A DNA stretch of 64,000 bases from Amoebidium appalachense (GCA_963693365.1 CAVNZM010000003.1:1240001-1304000); one strand, 5' to 3'. Numbered from the stretch's first letter, positions 22,630 through 35,213 are shown. Numbers and translations: made by a program. Notes: generated from the letters alone by a model not told the origin.

Positions 22630-23806
22630 CGGTTTGGTCCGACACCTGTGGGGTTGGTTCCCACTTGTCGCTTACGGGGTCGTATGCACGACCTTCCGCC
22701 AGCGCGAACAGTTCGCAGAAGAGCTCGATTTCCATCTCGCATCGGCGTTTGCGCTCGAGCAGTTTCTCACCAGAAAACATTGGTTCCTTCGTGTCCGTGT
22801 CTATCACGCTCGTAGCATCGTTTTCCAACTTTGCGAGGAACTCTTTTGCCTTGCTGATGCGTACACGACAACGTGTGGCGCACGCATTCTTAGCAGACAC
22901 TTTACGTTCTTTGTCTGCTTTCTGAATGTTTTCCGGCGCGCATGGGTCGTAGCTTGGGAGGTGGGTGAAGAAGCTTCCACACCCCTTTGTCGCGTCACGG
23001 ATGAACGCACGGTTATAGTCGCCCCGTACTGCTACTTCCAGCACATCGTATCCAATGAAGGACAGACAAAGGATGCGAGAGCACCGGAAGCCGAGAGCCT
23101 TGAAGATGGACCACATGGCCCTGTGTGGGCGTCTGCCGTGCTTGACTTTGAAATACACCCTCTCGTATTTGGGTGGGATGTTGATGTTACCGTTTGCTTG
23201 GGTGTTCCCCTTAGCCGGCGGTTTGGGAGGGGAGTTGCGGCGGTACTCGTTGCCTGCAAGAATGCTGGCATATGTTTCCTTGGCAATTTGGCGGAGCTCG
23301 GGTGTTTTACGAGAGTTCGCATATTCTAGGAACTCTGCCGGGAGCTGTGCTTCCGGTCCTGTGTTGTTTTGTGTTGGGGTGGAAATGTCTCCGTCGCGAG
23401 ATGTTTGCTCATGAGTTTTGGGGTTTTGCGATCCACTAATGTTTAGCTGGGCTGTGAGTGAATCAATGGTGAGCTTGAGTTGGGTATTTTCTGTTTGGAG
23501 TTTTTCTATCATGTTCTTGAGTGGTAACAGCTCATTTAGCTGTTTCTTAACGAGGGCAAGTTCTGCCAGTACTGTATCAACCGAAAGTTTCGGCATGGTT
23601 GTTATTGTGTTTCTACGGAGTGGTGTGGTGTTATTCTGAATGGGTAGTGTATTGTAAATAGGTGTTGCGCTTAGTCTAAGGCGATGTTTTTCTGGTTGTG
23701 CATCTGTGGTAGGTGTATCTGCTGGACGTTTTAATGGTCGCACATGTGTGATGGGTGTAGATGGAACTTTGAAAGAGGTTCTGAAACGATTATAGGCATG
23801 TGCCAT
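22622..23806 (-). CDS. LINE ORF1 protein
   Basis: 394 residues from an ATG at 23806. The N-terminal third is basic and low in structure. A leucine-heptad stretch (about residues 80-120, LAELALVKKQLNELLPLKNM onwards) predicts a coiled coil. The C-terminal half has an RNA-binding-like block beginning YERVYFKVKHGRRPHRAMW, similar in layout to ORF1 proteins of L1-type elements that bind element RNA. A Lys/Arg/Glu-rich tail follows. The stop codon overlaps the ORF2 start: the eight bases ATGCCTAA contain both, which suggests ORF2 is translated by termination and reinitiation. Confidence 0.8.
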   Translation of the reverse strand: MAHAYNRFRTSFKVPSTPITHVRPLKRPADTPTTDAQPEKHRLRLSATPIYNTLPIQNNTTPLRRNTITTMPKLSVDTVLAELALVKKQLNELLPLKNMIEKLQTENTQLKLTIDSLTAQLNISGSQNPKTHEQTSRDGDISTPTQNNTGPEAQLPAEFLEYANSRKTPELRQIAKETYASILAGNEYRRNSPPKPPAKGNTQANGNINIPPKYERVYFKVKHGRRPHRAMWSIFKALGFRCSRILCLSFIGYDVLEVAVRGDYNRAFIRDATKGCGSFFTHLPSYDPCAPENIQKADKERKVSAKNACATRCRVRISKAKEFLAKLENDATSVIDTDTKEPMFSGEKLLERKRRCEMEIELFCELFALAEGRAYDPVSDKWEPTPQVSDQTDA

Positions 23807-23828
23807 GACATGGATGGGGGTGTTCCCC

Positions 23829-23841
23829 GGCCCTTAGGGCC
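23829..23841. repeat. Short perfect palindrome at the LINE 5' flank
   Basis: GGCCCT-T-AGGGCC, next to TGTTCCCC. A similar block (TGTTCCC then a GGGCC hairpin) lies in the 3' flank of the other LINE fragment at 16,472-16,499. Confidence 0.6.
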
Positions 23842-24887
23842 ACGGATGGCCTGGTTTAGGGGTGGATGCGCGAAGGATACTATTTATTAGCAGATAATAA
23901 AGAGCGACATTTGAATCGATGTGTGCGACTGAATCGATGCATATCGTGACTAAGATCAAATCCGTATACATATGCCCCCTTGTGGTCTGTGCTCATGTTC
24001 AAAGCCTGCCCATGCAAGTGCCCATGCACATGCACATGTGATGCCGATGCACTTGCGGCCATGCACAACATGCCCATCATATGCATGCCCCTTGGCCATA
24101 TGTACAAACATGGTGCTCATGAGCACGAAGCACGCTAAAAACCAAGCACCCTGCGAGCTCATGCACCATCATATAAACACCAATATGTCATCATTGCCTC
24201 AACCTAAACACGTACAGTACCCACGCACTCGTGTACCGTGCACATGCATATGCGTACGGCAGCACCACGGCCATCTAGGGCGTTTCTAGATGGCCGTGGG
24301 CAGCACGTAAACAAGGGCCACATGATCATTACCGGTAGTCGTGGCCATGGGCCTCTCGTGGCGCTTTTCCAGGGATTTGATTGGCGTAACCATCATCACG
24401 ATAGCCTAAAAAGGTTACACAGCGTGCATTGGCCACACAGTTAGTCTATATTGCTCTACCCAACAGAGCCTTTTAGATCTTGAAACGACAGAATTTAGAG
24501 GGAGAGGAGGTAGAAAACGACGTCATGTAATGGCAGACTGTGCACAGCTGCGCGGTGCACCAGGCGAAAGGTGAAAGGCATTCCACGGAGCAAGGCCTCT
24601 CTTCAAGGAGTCCAGCTGTGGAGTCGAAGTCAAAGTTTTTCTTGACACTGGAACTCCCAGCAAGTTTTCTCCACGATCACATTTTTCTGCAGATGTATAA
24701 AGCATAGTCTATTCGTGGTTTTATACATAGAATTAGTAAATGTTTCTGAAGCGAATAAGATTAATGTTTCTGGAGGTGCAACATCACACACCTGCACACT
24801 CCGTATAGTTCTTGTACTCTTTCCACCCCCCCCCCCCCTCCCCTCCCCCCTTTATGTTTGCTTAAAACGAGTATAACGTTGGACACC
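23842..24887. other. Intergenic between LINE and ZIP gene
   Basis: Mostly unique. 23,990-24,090 is dense in CATG/GCAC repeats, making Met/His-rich spurious frames. A 14-bp stem hairpin is at 24,265-24,299. 24,828-24,851 is a C-rich tract just upstream of the ZIP start. A TATAAA at about 24,697 is 190 bases upstream of the ATG. Confidence 0.55.
24265..24299. repeat. Hairpin with 14-bp perfect stem
   Basis: Left arm CCACGGCCATCTAG (24265-24278), 7-base loop, right arm CTAGATGGCCGTGG (24286-24299). The CACGGCCATCT core recurs in the foldback at 28,151-28,201. Confidence 0.85.
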
Positions 24888-26021
24888 ATGAATACGTTTA
24901 CAGTATTGGAGCTTAAAGTCATCTCCATAGCCGGGACTTTCATCACCGGGCTAGCCGGCCTACTTGTGTTCCCGTTACGCAAAGTCGAAGAAGCCAAACT
25001 TAGTATATACATTAGTTACATAAACGCCTTTGGATCGGGAGTGATGATTGCAGTGGGCCTGCTGCACATGTTAGCTGAATCAAACAAAGACCTGAGCGAA
25101 CATTACGAATACCCCATAGCGTTTTTGCTTGCTGGGGTGGGGTTTGCAATGGTTTACGTTTGTGAGGATGTTATTCTCGCCGAGTTGGTTGGTTGCTACG
25201 GGTCAGAGATTCAGGAATCAGGCCTTCCGGTACACACACACGGGGCGGCGGTGCATCATGTGCACGAACATCGGCCGTCCGTCGTTTCTGCGCACGGGCA
25301 CGCACACCTGGGGACCCATGGGTCCAATCTGTCTCTAACACACAGCCACTCGCACCCAACATTAACGGATGGAAACGAAAACTTGCAGAGAAGACTAAGC
25401 TCCGTAGGGGAGGCTTCAAACGGCGCACGTGATGAGAATCAGAACGGAGGGAATGATGAATCGAGGCCTCTTCTTTTCAAGCTTCCAGAGGTGGACGAAT
25501 CGGAACATGGACACGGGCACTCACACGGACACACACACGGACACACGCACGAGGACCTCCGAACGACGTTTTTGGCGTTTGCTCTCCTTGCTGTCATCTC
25601 CGTGCATGCGCTCTTTGCCGGTCTTGGTCTGGGTGTGGAAACAACAATCAACCAAGTATGGCCTACTCTGATTGCCATTATTGCACACAAGGGGGTGGAA
25701 GCATTTGTGGTCGGCTCCGCCTTTCTGAAATCTACCCTCGGTTCGCGCGTCGTTGGTTTCCTTCTTCTCATGTTTGCCAGCGTAACACCCATTGGCATAG
25801 GGATTGGTATGATCGTGGCGGAGCTGAGTGATGATGTTGAGATTGTGAGCGGATGTTTGGTGTCGGTGGCGGCAGGGAGCTTTTTGTATGTGGGGACGCT
25901 GGTTCTGAAGGAGGATGATCACGTGGGGGAGTGCATCCCGCCAAAGATGCACAACTTCAAGAGGTTTATGTTCTGGTGCGTGGGGTTTGCCTTGTTGGCC
26001 GTGGCTGCTATCTGGTGCTAA
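24888..26021 (+). CDS. ZIP-family zinc/metal ion transporter (SLC39 ZIP1-3-like)
   Basis: Intronless, ATG at 24888 in context CACCATGA, 377 residues. About eight membrane segments: three near the N-terminus (starting around VISIAGTFITGLAGLLVF), a long cytoplasmic loop, then five. The loop is histidine-rich (HHVHEH, HGHAHLGTHG, THSHSH, and HGHGHSHGHTHGHTH), typical of metal sensing or buffering. Segment IV has VHALFAGLGLGVE and segment V AHKGVEAFVVG, the paired His/Glu metal-site helices of the family. Expected role: zinc import to the cytosol across the plasma or an organelle membrane. An upstream in-frame TTG at 24858 is not a plausible start. Confidence 0.93.
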   Translation: MNTFTVLELKVISIAGTFITGLAGLLVFPLRKVEEAKLSIYISYINAFGSGVMIAVGLLHMLAESNKDLSEHYEYPIAFLLAGVGFAMVYVCEDVILAELVGCYGSEIQESGLPVHTHGAAVHHVHEHRPSVVSAHGHAHLGTHGSNLSLTHSHSHPTLTDGNENLQRRLSSVGEASNGARDENQNGGNDESRPLLFKLPEVDESEHGHGHSHGHTHGHTHEDLRTTFLAFALLAVISVHALFAGLGLGVETTINQVWPTLIAIIAHKGVEAFVVGSAFLKSTLGSRVVGFLLLMFASVTPIGIGIGMIVAELSDDVEIVSGCLVSVAAGSFLYVGTLVLKEDDHVGECIPPKMHNFKRFMFWCVGFALLAVAAIWC

Positions 26022-26406
26022 CCTTTTTTTCTTGTTCTTCTTCTTTTCTTTTCCCCCTTTGCTTCTAAGTTGGGGTTTCTGGTCCGAAATGGAATGTATA
26101 CGTATCCTCCTTGATTGTGCTGTTTTTGCCTTTTTCCTTTAGAGGACTTGTTTGGCTGCCGAGGTGTGCCTAATTTATATTTTGGGTGTGCTGGTGCCCA
26201 GGGGCGCCCCGGGGGGGGGGGGGGGGGGGGGGGGGGGGAGAAGGGGGGAGGGGGGGGAGGGGGATTGTGTGTGTGTGTGTGTTGGGGGAAAGGGAGAGGG
26301 GGGAACTCCGGTTAGAGGGGGGTGGGGTGGGCTGTACGTACCCTCCTCTAAGCAGATATAGATACTAAGGGGGATCAGATTTACGCAGATGGACGCGTGC
26401 AGCACG

Positions 26407-26472
<66 letters not shown>

Positions 26473-26571
26473 GACAGAGAGACACACACACCCACACACC
26501 CACACAGGCGTACGCGCACACCACCCACACACGCAGAAACACGTACAGACGTGCACGCACACGCGGGCGCG

Positions 26572-26620
<49 letters not shown>

Positions 26621-27113
26621 CCACACACGGCCATATGCAGCATGCTAGCCTACACTAATAGCAATGACATGCAGTTTAGATATGAAACCCTATGAAACAC
26701 CTCTTTGCCGTTAAATCGAATGTTGTGATATATACGAAGTAACATAGCAGAAATCATCGAATGGTGATCCTACAAATATGAGAATCTGTCTTTCTGTCTT
26801 TGTATTTTTCCTTTTCTTTTCTTTCTTTTTCTTTTCTTTCTCTCTCTTTTTATTTTTATTTTTATTTTTAAAAAAAAAAAGGGGGGGGGGGGGGAGGGGG
26901 GGGGAAGGGGGGGGGTGGAGGACGGGCTTTCAGGCTCTTCCCGACAAGAAAGGAGGGCCGCATGGGTACTGTTTCCATTAAGCCCCTAAGCCAACCAGCT
27001 TTGTATTGTGTACTCTACATGTTTGTTTGTTGCATTTTTTCCGGCATTTTATTATATATTATCAACAAAGTTCAAAAACGAATGATATAAGGTTATGGCA
27101 TACCCGAAAAAAG

Positions 27114-27148
<35 letters not shown>

Positions 27149-28118
27149 CAAACCACACCCACCCCCGGCCAGGGGGCTCGCTTTGACGATGAAGAATTCA
27201 GTCACACCAAGGATGGGCTCTACTTCAATTGCTTACCATTAGCATGTGTTCTCGTTTTTGCATGTTTGCATAGGCTTATTAGGGTGGGCGAAATTTGAAT
27301 TTACGTTTGAGGGGGTCCCGGGCACGGTGAGGGGGGAGGGGGGGGGGGGGGGGTTAGCTGCCCCCCCCCCCCCTCCTTTCTGGGACCCGACCCGAATTTG
27401 TACGTTCAAGTGAACAGAACAATGTTGAATTGGGGTTTGCATGTGCGGTGAATGGGTCGAAACGCAGGACTGTGAATCGGAATTTGGAACCCCCCCCCTC
27501 CCCCCCCCCCCTCCTCCCCGATCTCCAGCTTCTTAGGGAATCAGGGCCTTTCTTTTTGCAGCGGCCTGCACCCGAGCGTTGTTGTTTGCAATATATTAAA
27601 CCCGTCAATTGAATCATTTTCCCTCTATCACATTGCCAATAAACCCCATTCCCGTGACCAAAATTGATCCTCCAACCCCCTTTACCGATCCGAGGCTGCC
27701 CGGCGGCGGCGTGGCCCCTTAGGGTGCATGCCCCCGGCCCGCGGGCACACCCCAGGGATCTCCCTCTTGCGATAATTCCCCCTCCTTATTTATGCAGCCA
27801 CATGTAGAACAACAAAAAAGGTAGGAATATAGGTCATAAAGAGATTTGTGACGTGTTCGACCCTTCAGAAGCCCCCCCCCCCCCCCCCCCTCCCCCCCCC
27901 CCTCCCTCCCTTCTCTCTCCAATCCGGATCCCTTGAGCTCTAGCCGCTCTGGCCCAAGATCGATAGACATTATTTTTTTATAAAAGAAAAAGGAAACAAA
28001 AACAAAACAAGCAAGCCACTTTATATTGTGGCTGGCTACGTCGGCAGGGAGGCTCACTCAATCATGGCTAATCGACATATGGTTGCAAATACGGCCCATA
28101 TGCATATGCGTCCCCCCC

Positions 28119-28150
<32 letters not shown>

Positions 28151-28154
<4 letters not shown>

Positions 28155-28201
28155 CGGCACGGCCATCTGAAAAAACTTTTTTCAGAGGGCCGTGCCGGCG
28201 G
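28151..28201. repeat. Near-perfect foldback, about 25-bp arms
   Basis: Arms CCGGCGGCACGGCCATCTGA... and its complement around a one-base centre in AAAAAACTTTTTT, with about two mismatches. Shares CACGGCCATCT with the hairpin at 24,265. Confidence 0.85.
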
Positions 28202-29245
28202 CCGTCCCCTACCAACACCCCTCCACCCACCTTCACCTCCAACTAGGATCCTTACCTAGAAATGGCATGCCTCGAGCCCTCCCCATCCCCCTGCGCTTCA
28301 CACAAATATCAATTGCAAACGCAACCCCCCCTCTTCCTTCGAAGCCCTCATGGCATTATTCTGCAAATCGTCTCCCTGCCAACTCTTGGAGTGAGTTTTT
28401 GAAGGTACCAGTCCCTCTACCTCCCAAGGGGCTAACGCGTACTAATTGTCAATTGAATCTTGAATACACCAATCAAATACGACCTGGATCTATCGCCCAG
28501 TTCGCTACATGTCATGTGCGCTTCGAGGCATGTCTTGATCCCCTCATGCGCAACTGCCCAGGGCCGGTCCGAGCCTCAGCTCTCAGGACGTAGGGTCAGT
28601 TAGGTTTACTCTTACAGTGTACCCTGCCGCGTAAAACGTGTGCAGTCCTGCATGTAAACTGTGTTCATATGCTGCTTGTCCTGTTAAGGCGTTTGTGTCT
28701 TTCGCGCTCCTGTCCCCTTGTACAGCGGCGGTAACGTTGGCTATAGAGTCGGGCATCCCCTGACGTGATGTTATGCAAGAGGTTTGTATCGGTTAATTGC
28801 ACTGCGTACCACATTCCTGCCTTTCCCTCGTACACCCAGTATGAGGAGGACTGCTACTGCGTTGTCGGACTGCTACTGCGTTGTCTCTTGTTGTCTGATT
28901 TTTGTGCTGTTTTGTGGTTTGTCTTCTGGTTTCTCCTCCATAATTCCACCCTCCAATGCATTCTTCCCCCCCCCCCCCCCCCCCCCTTCCCACACACACA
29001 CACACACACGTGTACACGTGCACACACATCGTGCAACAAAAACTATGGAGACAAACATACTACACCCTTCTCCCTGAGGCGCGCTTAGTCGCTTCGCCTC
29101 CCGCGCCACAACCCCCCCCCCCCCCCCCGCCCCCCCCCGGGCCACTGGGCCACCATCGGCCCCCTTTTAGGACACACACAATACTCGCTCTGCCCCGGCT
29201 TAATGTGCACCTGCGCTGGTTTCGCGATATATATATATCCCCCCC

Positions 29246-29276
<31 letters not shown>

Positions 29277-29699
29277 ACACACACACACCACCCCCCACCC
29301 ATCCAAACACAAGATTCTGCCTCCTCGGTTACATTTTAGGAGGACCGGTGATCTAACAAAATGATGAAATTTTACAACAACGCACACGCACACGCACACA
29401 CACACGCACACGCACACGCACACGCACACGCACACGCACACGCGCACGCGCACGCGCACGCGCACGCACACACGCACACACGCACACACAGGCACACACC
29501 ATGAAAAAAGGGAATAAGGAGAGAAGAAATGAAGGAAGGAACGGAAGGAGGGTACAAAGAAAGCGGTGAAAAGTGAAGAAGGTATGCTAACAATGGGTAG
29601 ATTGTGTGATTGATCGCGGGGATAAAATCCTGTTTCCAGGTATATACATGTGCCTCGGAGTGTATTGTTTGTGCATCTATGTACATCTGGGTGCCAGTC

Positions 29700-29825
29700 T
29701 GTGTGTGTGTGTATGTGTGTGTGTGTGTGTGTTTTGTCTGCGTGTGCGTGTGTGTGTCTGTGTGTGTGTGTGTGTGTTTTGTCTGCGTGTGCGTGTGCGT
29801 GTCTGTGTGTGTGTGTGTGTTTTGT

Positions 29826-29874
<49 letters not shown>

Positions 29875-29928
29875 GTCTGCGTGTGCGTGTGTGTGTCTGT
29901 GTGTGTGTGTGTGTGTGTGTGTTTTGTC

Positions 29929-29964
<36 letters not shown>

Positions 29965-29965
29965 G
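29700..29965 (+). repeat. (TG)n minisatellite with GTTTTGTCTG units
   Basis: Five copies of GTTTTGTCTG(C/T)GTGTG spaced by TG runs, just beyond the 3' end of the NIF3-like gene. Confidence 0.85.
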
Positions 29966-30018
29966 GTGTACACATGTGCACACTGCATTTTTCACGTGCA
30001 CACACACATGTTTCCCCA

Positions 30019-30334
30019 CTACACCACAACCAATGGGTCCGCATCGACAACAGACACAACCACCTCCACCTTTTTCTCAAACAAAATTTCGAGCGAATTT
30101 TTGAGCGACGCAGACAAAAACCCCCTCTCGGTGTTTGTGTGCTCACACAATACAACAAGAACCCCCCTGCTGTTTGCCTCCAAAACGTCGTGGTGGCCCA
30201 TTTCACCTGTCAGGTATGCATCTGAGTGTGTGTGTGTGTGTGGCAGGTGAGGTGGAGGGTACGTGAGTGAGTGAGTGAGTGTGTGTGAGTGAGTGAGTGA
30301 GTGAGTGAGTGAGTGAGTGAGTGAGTGAGTGAGT

Positions 30335-30403
<69 letters not shown>

Positions 30404-30722
30404 GTGCGAGCGAGCGAGTCTGTGAGAGAGTGAGTCAGTCGAGAAAATGAGTGAGTGAGTGAGTGGTGCCCAACCATGCATGCTTTTGCGTGCGCGTGTG
30501 TATATTGGGTCCCCAGCGGGCAGGGGGAGGCGGGAAAAGGGGAGGGGAGAGGAGGGGGAGAGATCGGGGGGGGGGGGGAGGGGGGGGGGGGGGGGGGGGA
30601 GGGACGGGGGGAGCTGCCCCCAATGTCACGGTTTGTAAGTGATTTTACAAAAACTTACAATGCATCAAATTTTCTTTGTCGCAACCTACAAAGCGCCCAA
30701 AACAGAGAAAAGGGTTGGGTTG

Positions 30723-30791
<69 letters not shown>

Positions 30792-30931
30792 TGTGTGTGT
30801 GTGTTTTGGGGGTGGGGGGAGGGGGATAAATAATAGAAAAGAGTGCATGGTTGTGTGTGTGTGCTCGTGGTGGTGGTGGGTGGGAAGGGGAAGAGGGGGG
30901 GGGGGGGGAGGGAGTCCATGGGTGGTGGGTT

Positions 30932-30979
<48 letters not shown>

Positions 30980-31187
30980 GGTGGGTGGGGGGAGGGGGGG
31001 GGGGGAGGGGGGAGGATAAGGTGATAGTAAATTCTTGCAAGGGTTAAGAACGCGGGGTGTGTGGGTGGGTTGACGGGCAGGCCGGGGCGGACAAACCTGC
31101 ACGGACACCTCTGAGGACGCTGGAACCTGAACCCGCACAGATGCCTACGGTCTGGATCTGTGTGCATGCATGTGTGTATGTGTGTGT

Positions 31188-31224
<37 letters not shown>

Positions 31225-31288
31225 CGTGTGTGTGTGTGTGCGTGCGTGTATGTGTGTGTGTGTGTGTGTGTATGTATGTGTGTGTTGT

Positions 31289-31319
<31 letters not shown>

Positions 31320-31622
31320 GGGGGGCATGTACATTGCGCACGAGAGAGAGGGAGGGAGAGAGAGAGAGGGGGGGGAGGGAGGGAGAGAGGGAGGGAGGGA
31401 GGGAGGGAGGGAGGGAGAAAGAGAGATAAAGAAGAGAGAGAGTGTGTGTGGAGGCGAGGGGGAGTCTTGGGGGGGGGGGTGTCTGGGGGGGGGGGGGATG
31501 GTTAGGATGCCTTGCAATACGAAGGACACATTCGTGACGGACAACACAAAGCATGTCATGCAGTGATGTTATGCCAAAAGAACATCCATGATAAGCAGCG
31601 CCCGTTATCACGGTGTGTTTCA

Positions 31623-31690
<68 letters not shown>

Positions 31691-31776
31691 GGGGGGGGGA
31701 AAGGGGGGGGGGGGGGGGGGGGGGGGTGTCAAAATTCTCGCTGACCAAAGTGGAGGGGGAGTAGTTGAAGGGATTG

Positions 31777-31822
<46 letters not shown>

Positions 31823-31828
31823 TGTATG

Positions 31829-31915
<87 letters not shown>

Positions 31916-33623
31916 TTTGGGGGGGGGGGGGGGGGGGGGGCACACCTTCACATCTGCCTTTGACGGCATGGCCAAACGAACATTCGGCAGGTTCAAATGC
32001 TTTTTTACCCTCCTCACAAACTCCTCGACACTGATTGGCTCTTTGAGCTTCACCAGCCGGCCGGTCCCCGTGTTGGCCAATGGCTGGGCGAGAAGTTCTT
32101 GGATCTGCCATGAGGCGCCCCTATAGGAGAGGAGGGTAGATATAAGTTTATAAGTAAATGAAGGTAAAGTAAAAAGTAAAGTAAGTAAAGTAAAAAATAT
32201 AAGTAAATGAAAGTATGAAAGGGTGGTTGTGTGAGGCTACGTCAACAGCAGATAAAAAAAAGGAAAACGGCGGAGGTGATGGGGAGCGTGGGAGGGGGGA
32301 GGGGAAAGAGAGAAAGAGAGAGAGAGGGGGGGGGGGGGGGGGGGGGGGAGGCGGGGAGGGGGGGGGGGGGGAGGGGGCAGTGAGGGAGAGGGAGGGTGAG
32401 CGAGAGGGAGAGAGAGGGAGAAAGAGAGAGAGGCGTGGGTGCATGTGTGTGTGCGCGCGCCTGCGCACGTGTGAGTGTACGCGCACTCACGCGTGTGCGC
32501 GCACGTGTGCCTATTTAAGGTCTATGCCGGGGTTTCTCGATTATGACGTAGTCATGACGTAATCTATAATAAACGTGATGTCATTGATGATGTCATGAAT
32601 TTAAGAATGACGTCACCGGATTACGTACATGGTGGCTCACGGGCAGCCGAAGCCGATAAAACTGAGCGCACTGATCGGTAATCGCCATATATGAAATGTT
32701 CGCTTAAGGAAAGTCCGGACATGGATAAAAAATTACGTCATAATCGAGAAACCACGACATAGTCGTTAATGGGAGGGTGTGTGTGTGTGGTTACTACTCA
32801 CTTAGCTGCGGCCGTCAGGGAAGAGAAAACATCTGCCAGAGCCCCATCTCCACAATTGACTCTCACCAGGGTTTTGCCCCCCTCCCTGTGAACCAATCAG
32901 CATTTAGTGCTTACGTAAGCAAGCAAATACAGGTAAATGCATGGCAACGAGCCAAACCGGTCAAAAAAATGAAAACCAATAATAAATCAAGTGCTGAAAT
33001 GAAGCAAATCTGTATTGGAAAAAACCAAAATAGGAACTATAGTCGATTTGAAGGAAGGAGATACATTCGTTGACAAAGAAAACAGATAGTTTTTTCCAAA
33101 AAATATATATACCGATCCCACAAAGGATGCATACCAATCTGTAAACGATATGTCTGTGCAAGGGGCGTATCTAACAGTTTACAAAGGACATATATACCAA
33201 CTTATAGGGAATTTGTCTGGAAATGCACAAAGGATATATGTACCAACCTACATTGGATATATCTACGAACATTCAAAGGATACATCTACCGTTTGCAGAG
33301 AAAATCTACTACCAATATGCGAAGGGGTATATCTAGCTACCCACAAAAGAGATGGTGGGACTTATCCAGTATATCTACGTATGACGGATATAATCTCGAA
33401 AATATAGATAAGAAATATAGAGATCGTGGGGCTTGTCCTACATAACTACTTAGAAGGGATATAATCTCCATTCAAATTCTGGATAACTTACAGTGGTACA
33501 GTCTCTGCAAGTTTGGCAATCGGGTGCAGCGAATTTTCAATGGCCGAGATATCCGACTGGCTGACAGATGCCGTGAGCTGACGGGTATGTGATTGCTTTT
33601 GGAGATATGTAGACAGAGGCTGG

Positions 33624-33662
<39 letters not shown>

Positions 33663-34667
33663 GGGGTGTGAGTGCATGCTCACCTGGTTCATGCAGCATT
33701 TGTGTCAATTGGTAGGATCTAATAATTATCAATGGTCAACCAACCCCCGTCCATCAACTAACCAGACTATACTAAGTATATAAAATTATATGTGAATTTG
33801 GATATGCAAAGCTATAAGAGATAATGCATGTGCAAGAGGAAACCCGCCACCAGGTGCATAGGACATATTGCCGTTTTCATAAGATATCCGCAGGATACTC
33901 CAAAGGTATGTGTACACACACCGTACATGGGGGGGGGGGGTTTTTGGGGGGGGGGGGGGGTTTTGAATGCGGAACACGGTACAAAGTACGCATACACGAC
34001 GAGAAGCATGGTGCAGGACACATGCAAAGGCAAACATTCAAGTATGCAACATCAGCCATGTGCACAGTATGCGTTATAAGCAGAGCCCATCCTCAGGGAG
34101 GGGGGGGGGGGGGGAATAAAAAACATGGAGCGTTTGCACCCCGAAACTTCAGACACACATCTACAAAGACAGTATCGCCCCAATCAGGGAATATATGCAA
34201 AAGGGGTCATTAGCCACCTTTCTGTTAAGAAACATTAACAAGAGACAAGAAGGAGAATCACATACATGACTTCCGAGAGCGGGGAGGGGAGGGGAGAGGG
34301 ACGGGGGGGGAGGTAGAGCAAAAGGCGGGGATAGGGAGGGGTTGTAAAGCAAAAAAGGAGGGAGGGAGGGAGGGGATGGGGGGGGGGGGGGGGGGGGGGG
34401 GATGAATCAGAAATACAAAGAAGAAACACATAACACTGCAGGTACACACAAATATATCTCACAGATATTAATTACTAGGATATACCTGAAATTTCTTCTT
34501 GTGGCCCCACAGCCCCTGCAAGCCAGTCATTTACCCCCCCACACAATGCATCGTATGCAGTGTGCGGGGAGTAAACTGCAATTTTTTCTTCGATTGCTCG
34601 AATCACAATACGTTGCTTCTCAGGCCCTTGGGTGAGCCGTTTGAGGGCTGAAAAGATGGGTGGCTGT

Positions 34668-34754
<87 letters not shown>

Positions 34755-34938
34755 CGCGCACGAAGGAGAGTGGGGAGTCCGAGAGGGGGGGGGGGGGGGG
34801 GGGGAGGGGGAAGAAGAGGGTTTGGAGACGGGTGTGTGTGTGTGTGTGCGTGCGGGTGCGGGTGCGGGTGCGTGTGCGTGTGCGTGTGCGTGTGCGTGTG
34901 CGTGTGCGTGTGCGTGTGCGTGTGCGTGTGCGTGTGCG

Positions 34939-35004
<66 letters not shown>

Positions 35005-35213
35005 GGGGGGGGGGGGGGGGGGGGGTTCTATGTGTGTATGCGTGTGCATGTGCGTATGCATGTGTGTATGTGTGTGTGTGTGTGAGCAGGAAAGGGTTGG
35101 AGGTGGGGGAGAGGGGTGGGGGGGAGAGGGGGGAGATGGATGTCAGGTTTAAGCCATCGTTCTTATCAACAGTCACTCGGGTTTGTATCGTGTATCTCTG
35201 TGGGGTGGTGGGA

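Larger units (their letters stand above)
19292..23829 (-). mobile_element. LINE-type (non-LTR) retrotransposon, apparently intact, with poly(A) tail
   Basis: Minus orientation: short 5' leader, ORF1 (23806-22622), ORF2 (22629-19435), about 100 bases of 3' UTR including a (CA)n array, then an A tail of 36 (T run 19292-19327 on plus). Next to the tail the flank reads CGGGGAACCCC (minus); the 5' flank near 23,825 contains CGGGGAACACC, so CGGGGAAC is a candidate target-site duplication. No frameshift or stop interrupts either ORF. 5' boundary estimated. Confidence 0.85.
26022..30018. other. Intergenic between ZIP and NIF3-like genes, no confident gene
   Basis: 26,208-26,240 poly-G; 26,411-26,470 and 26,572-26,619 (CA)n; 26,870-26,895 A-run then G-run; 27,117-27,146 poly-C; 27,210-27,240 carries the tail motif of the dispersed repeat in minus orientation; 27,875-27,900 and 28,115-28,152 poly-C; 28,151-28,201 foldback; 28,850-28,890 two copies of a 20-base unit; 28,970-29,290 poly-C and (CA)n; 29,380-29,490 (CACACG)n; 29,700-29,965 TG minisatellite. 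Frames at 27,380-27,612 and 28,192-28,593 look partly coding but have no family match. Confidence 0.55.

Noticed and set aside
23880-24162. Met/His-rich minus-strand frame resembling a copper-transporter N-terminus
   Set aside because: Explained by GCACATGCACATG repeats; no membrane segments follow.
24858-24887. Ten-residue N-terminal extension of the ZIP protein
   Set aside because: Would start at TTG; the ATG at 24888 has better context and the family N-terminus fits.
27380-27612. Possible exons on plus (ending RPAPERCCLQYIKPVN after TTTCTTTTTGCAG) or on minus
   Set aside because: Both strands look equally plausible, there is no family match, and the upstream part overlaps a dispersed-repeat tail.
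28192-28593. 133-codon plus-strand frame
   Set aside because: Starts at GTG in a foldback, no homology recognised, no splice partners.
33150-33407. 85-codon plus-strand frame
   Set aside because: Lies across degenerate tandem repeats in an intron of the NIF3-like gene.
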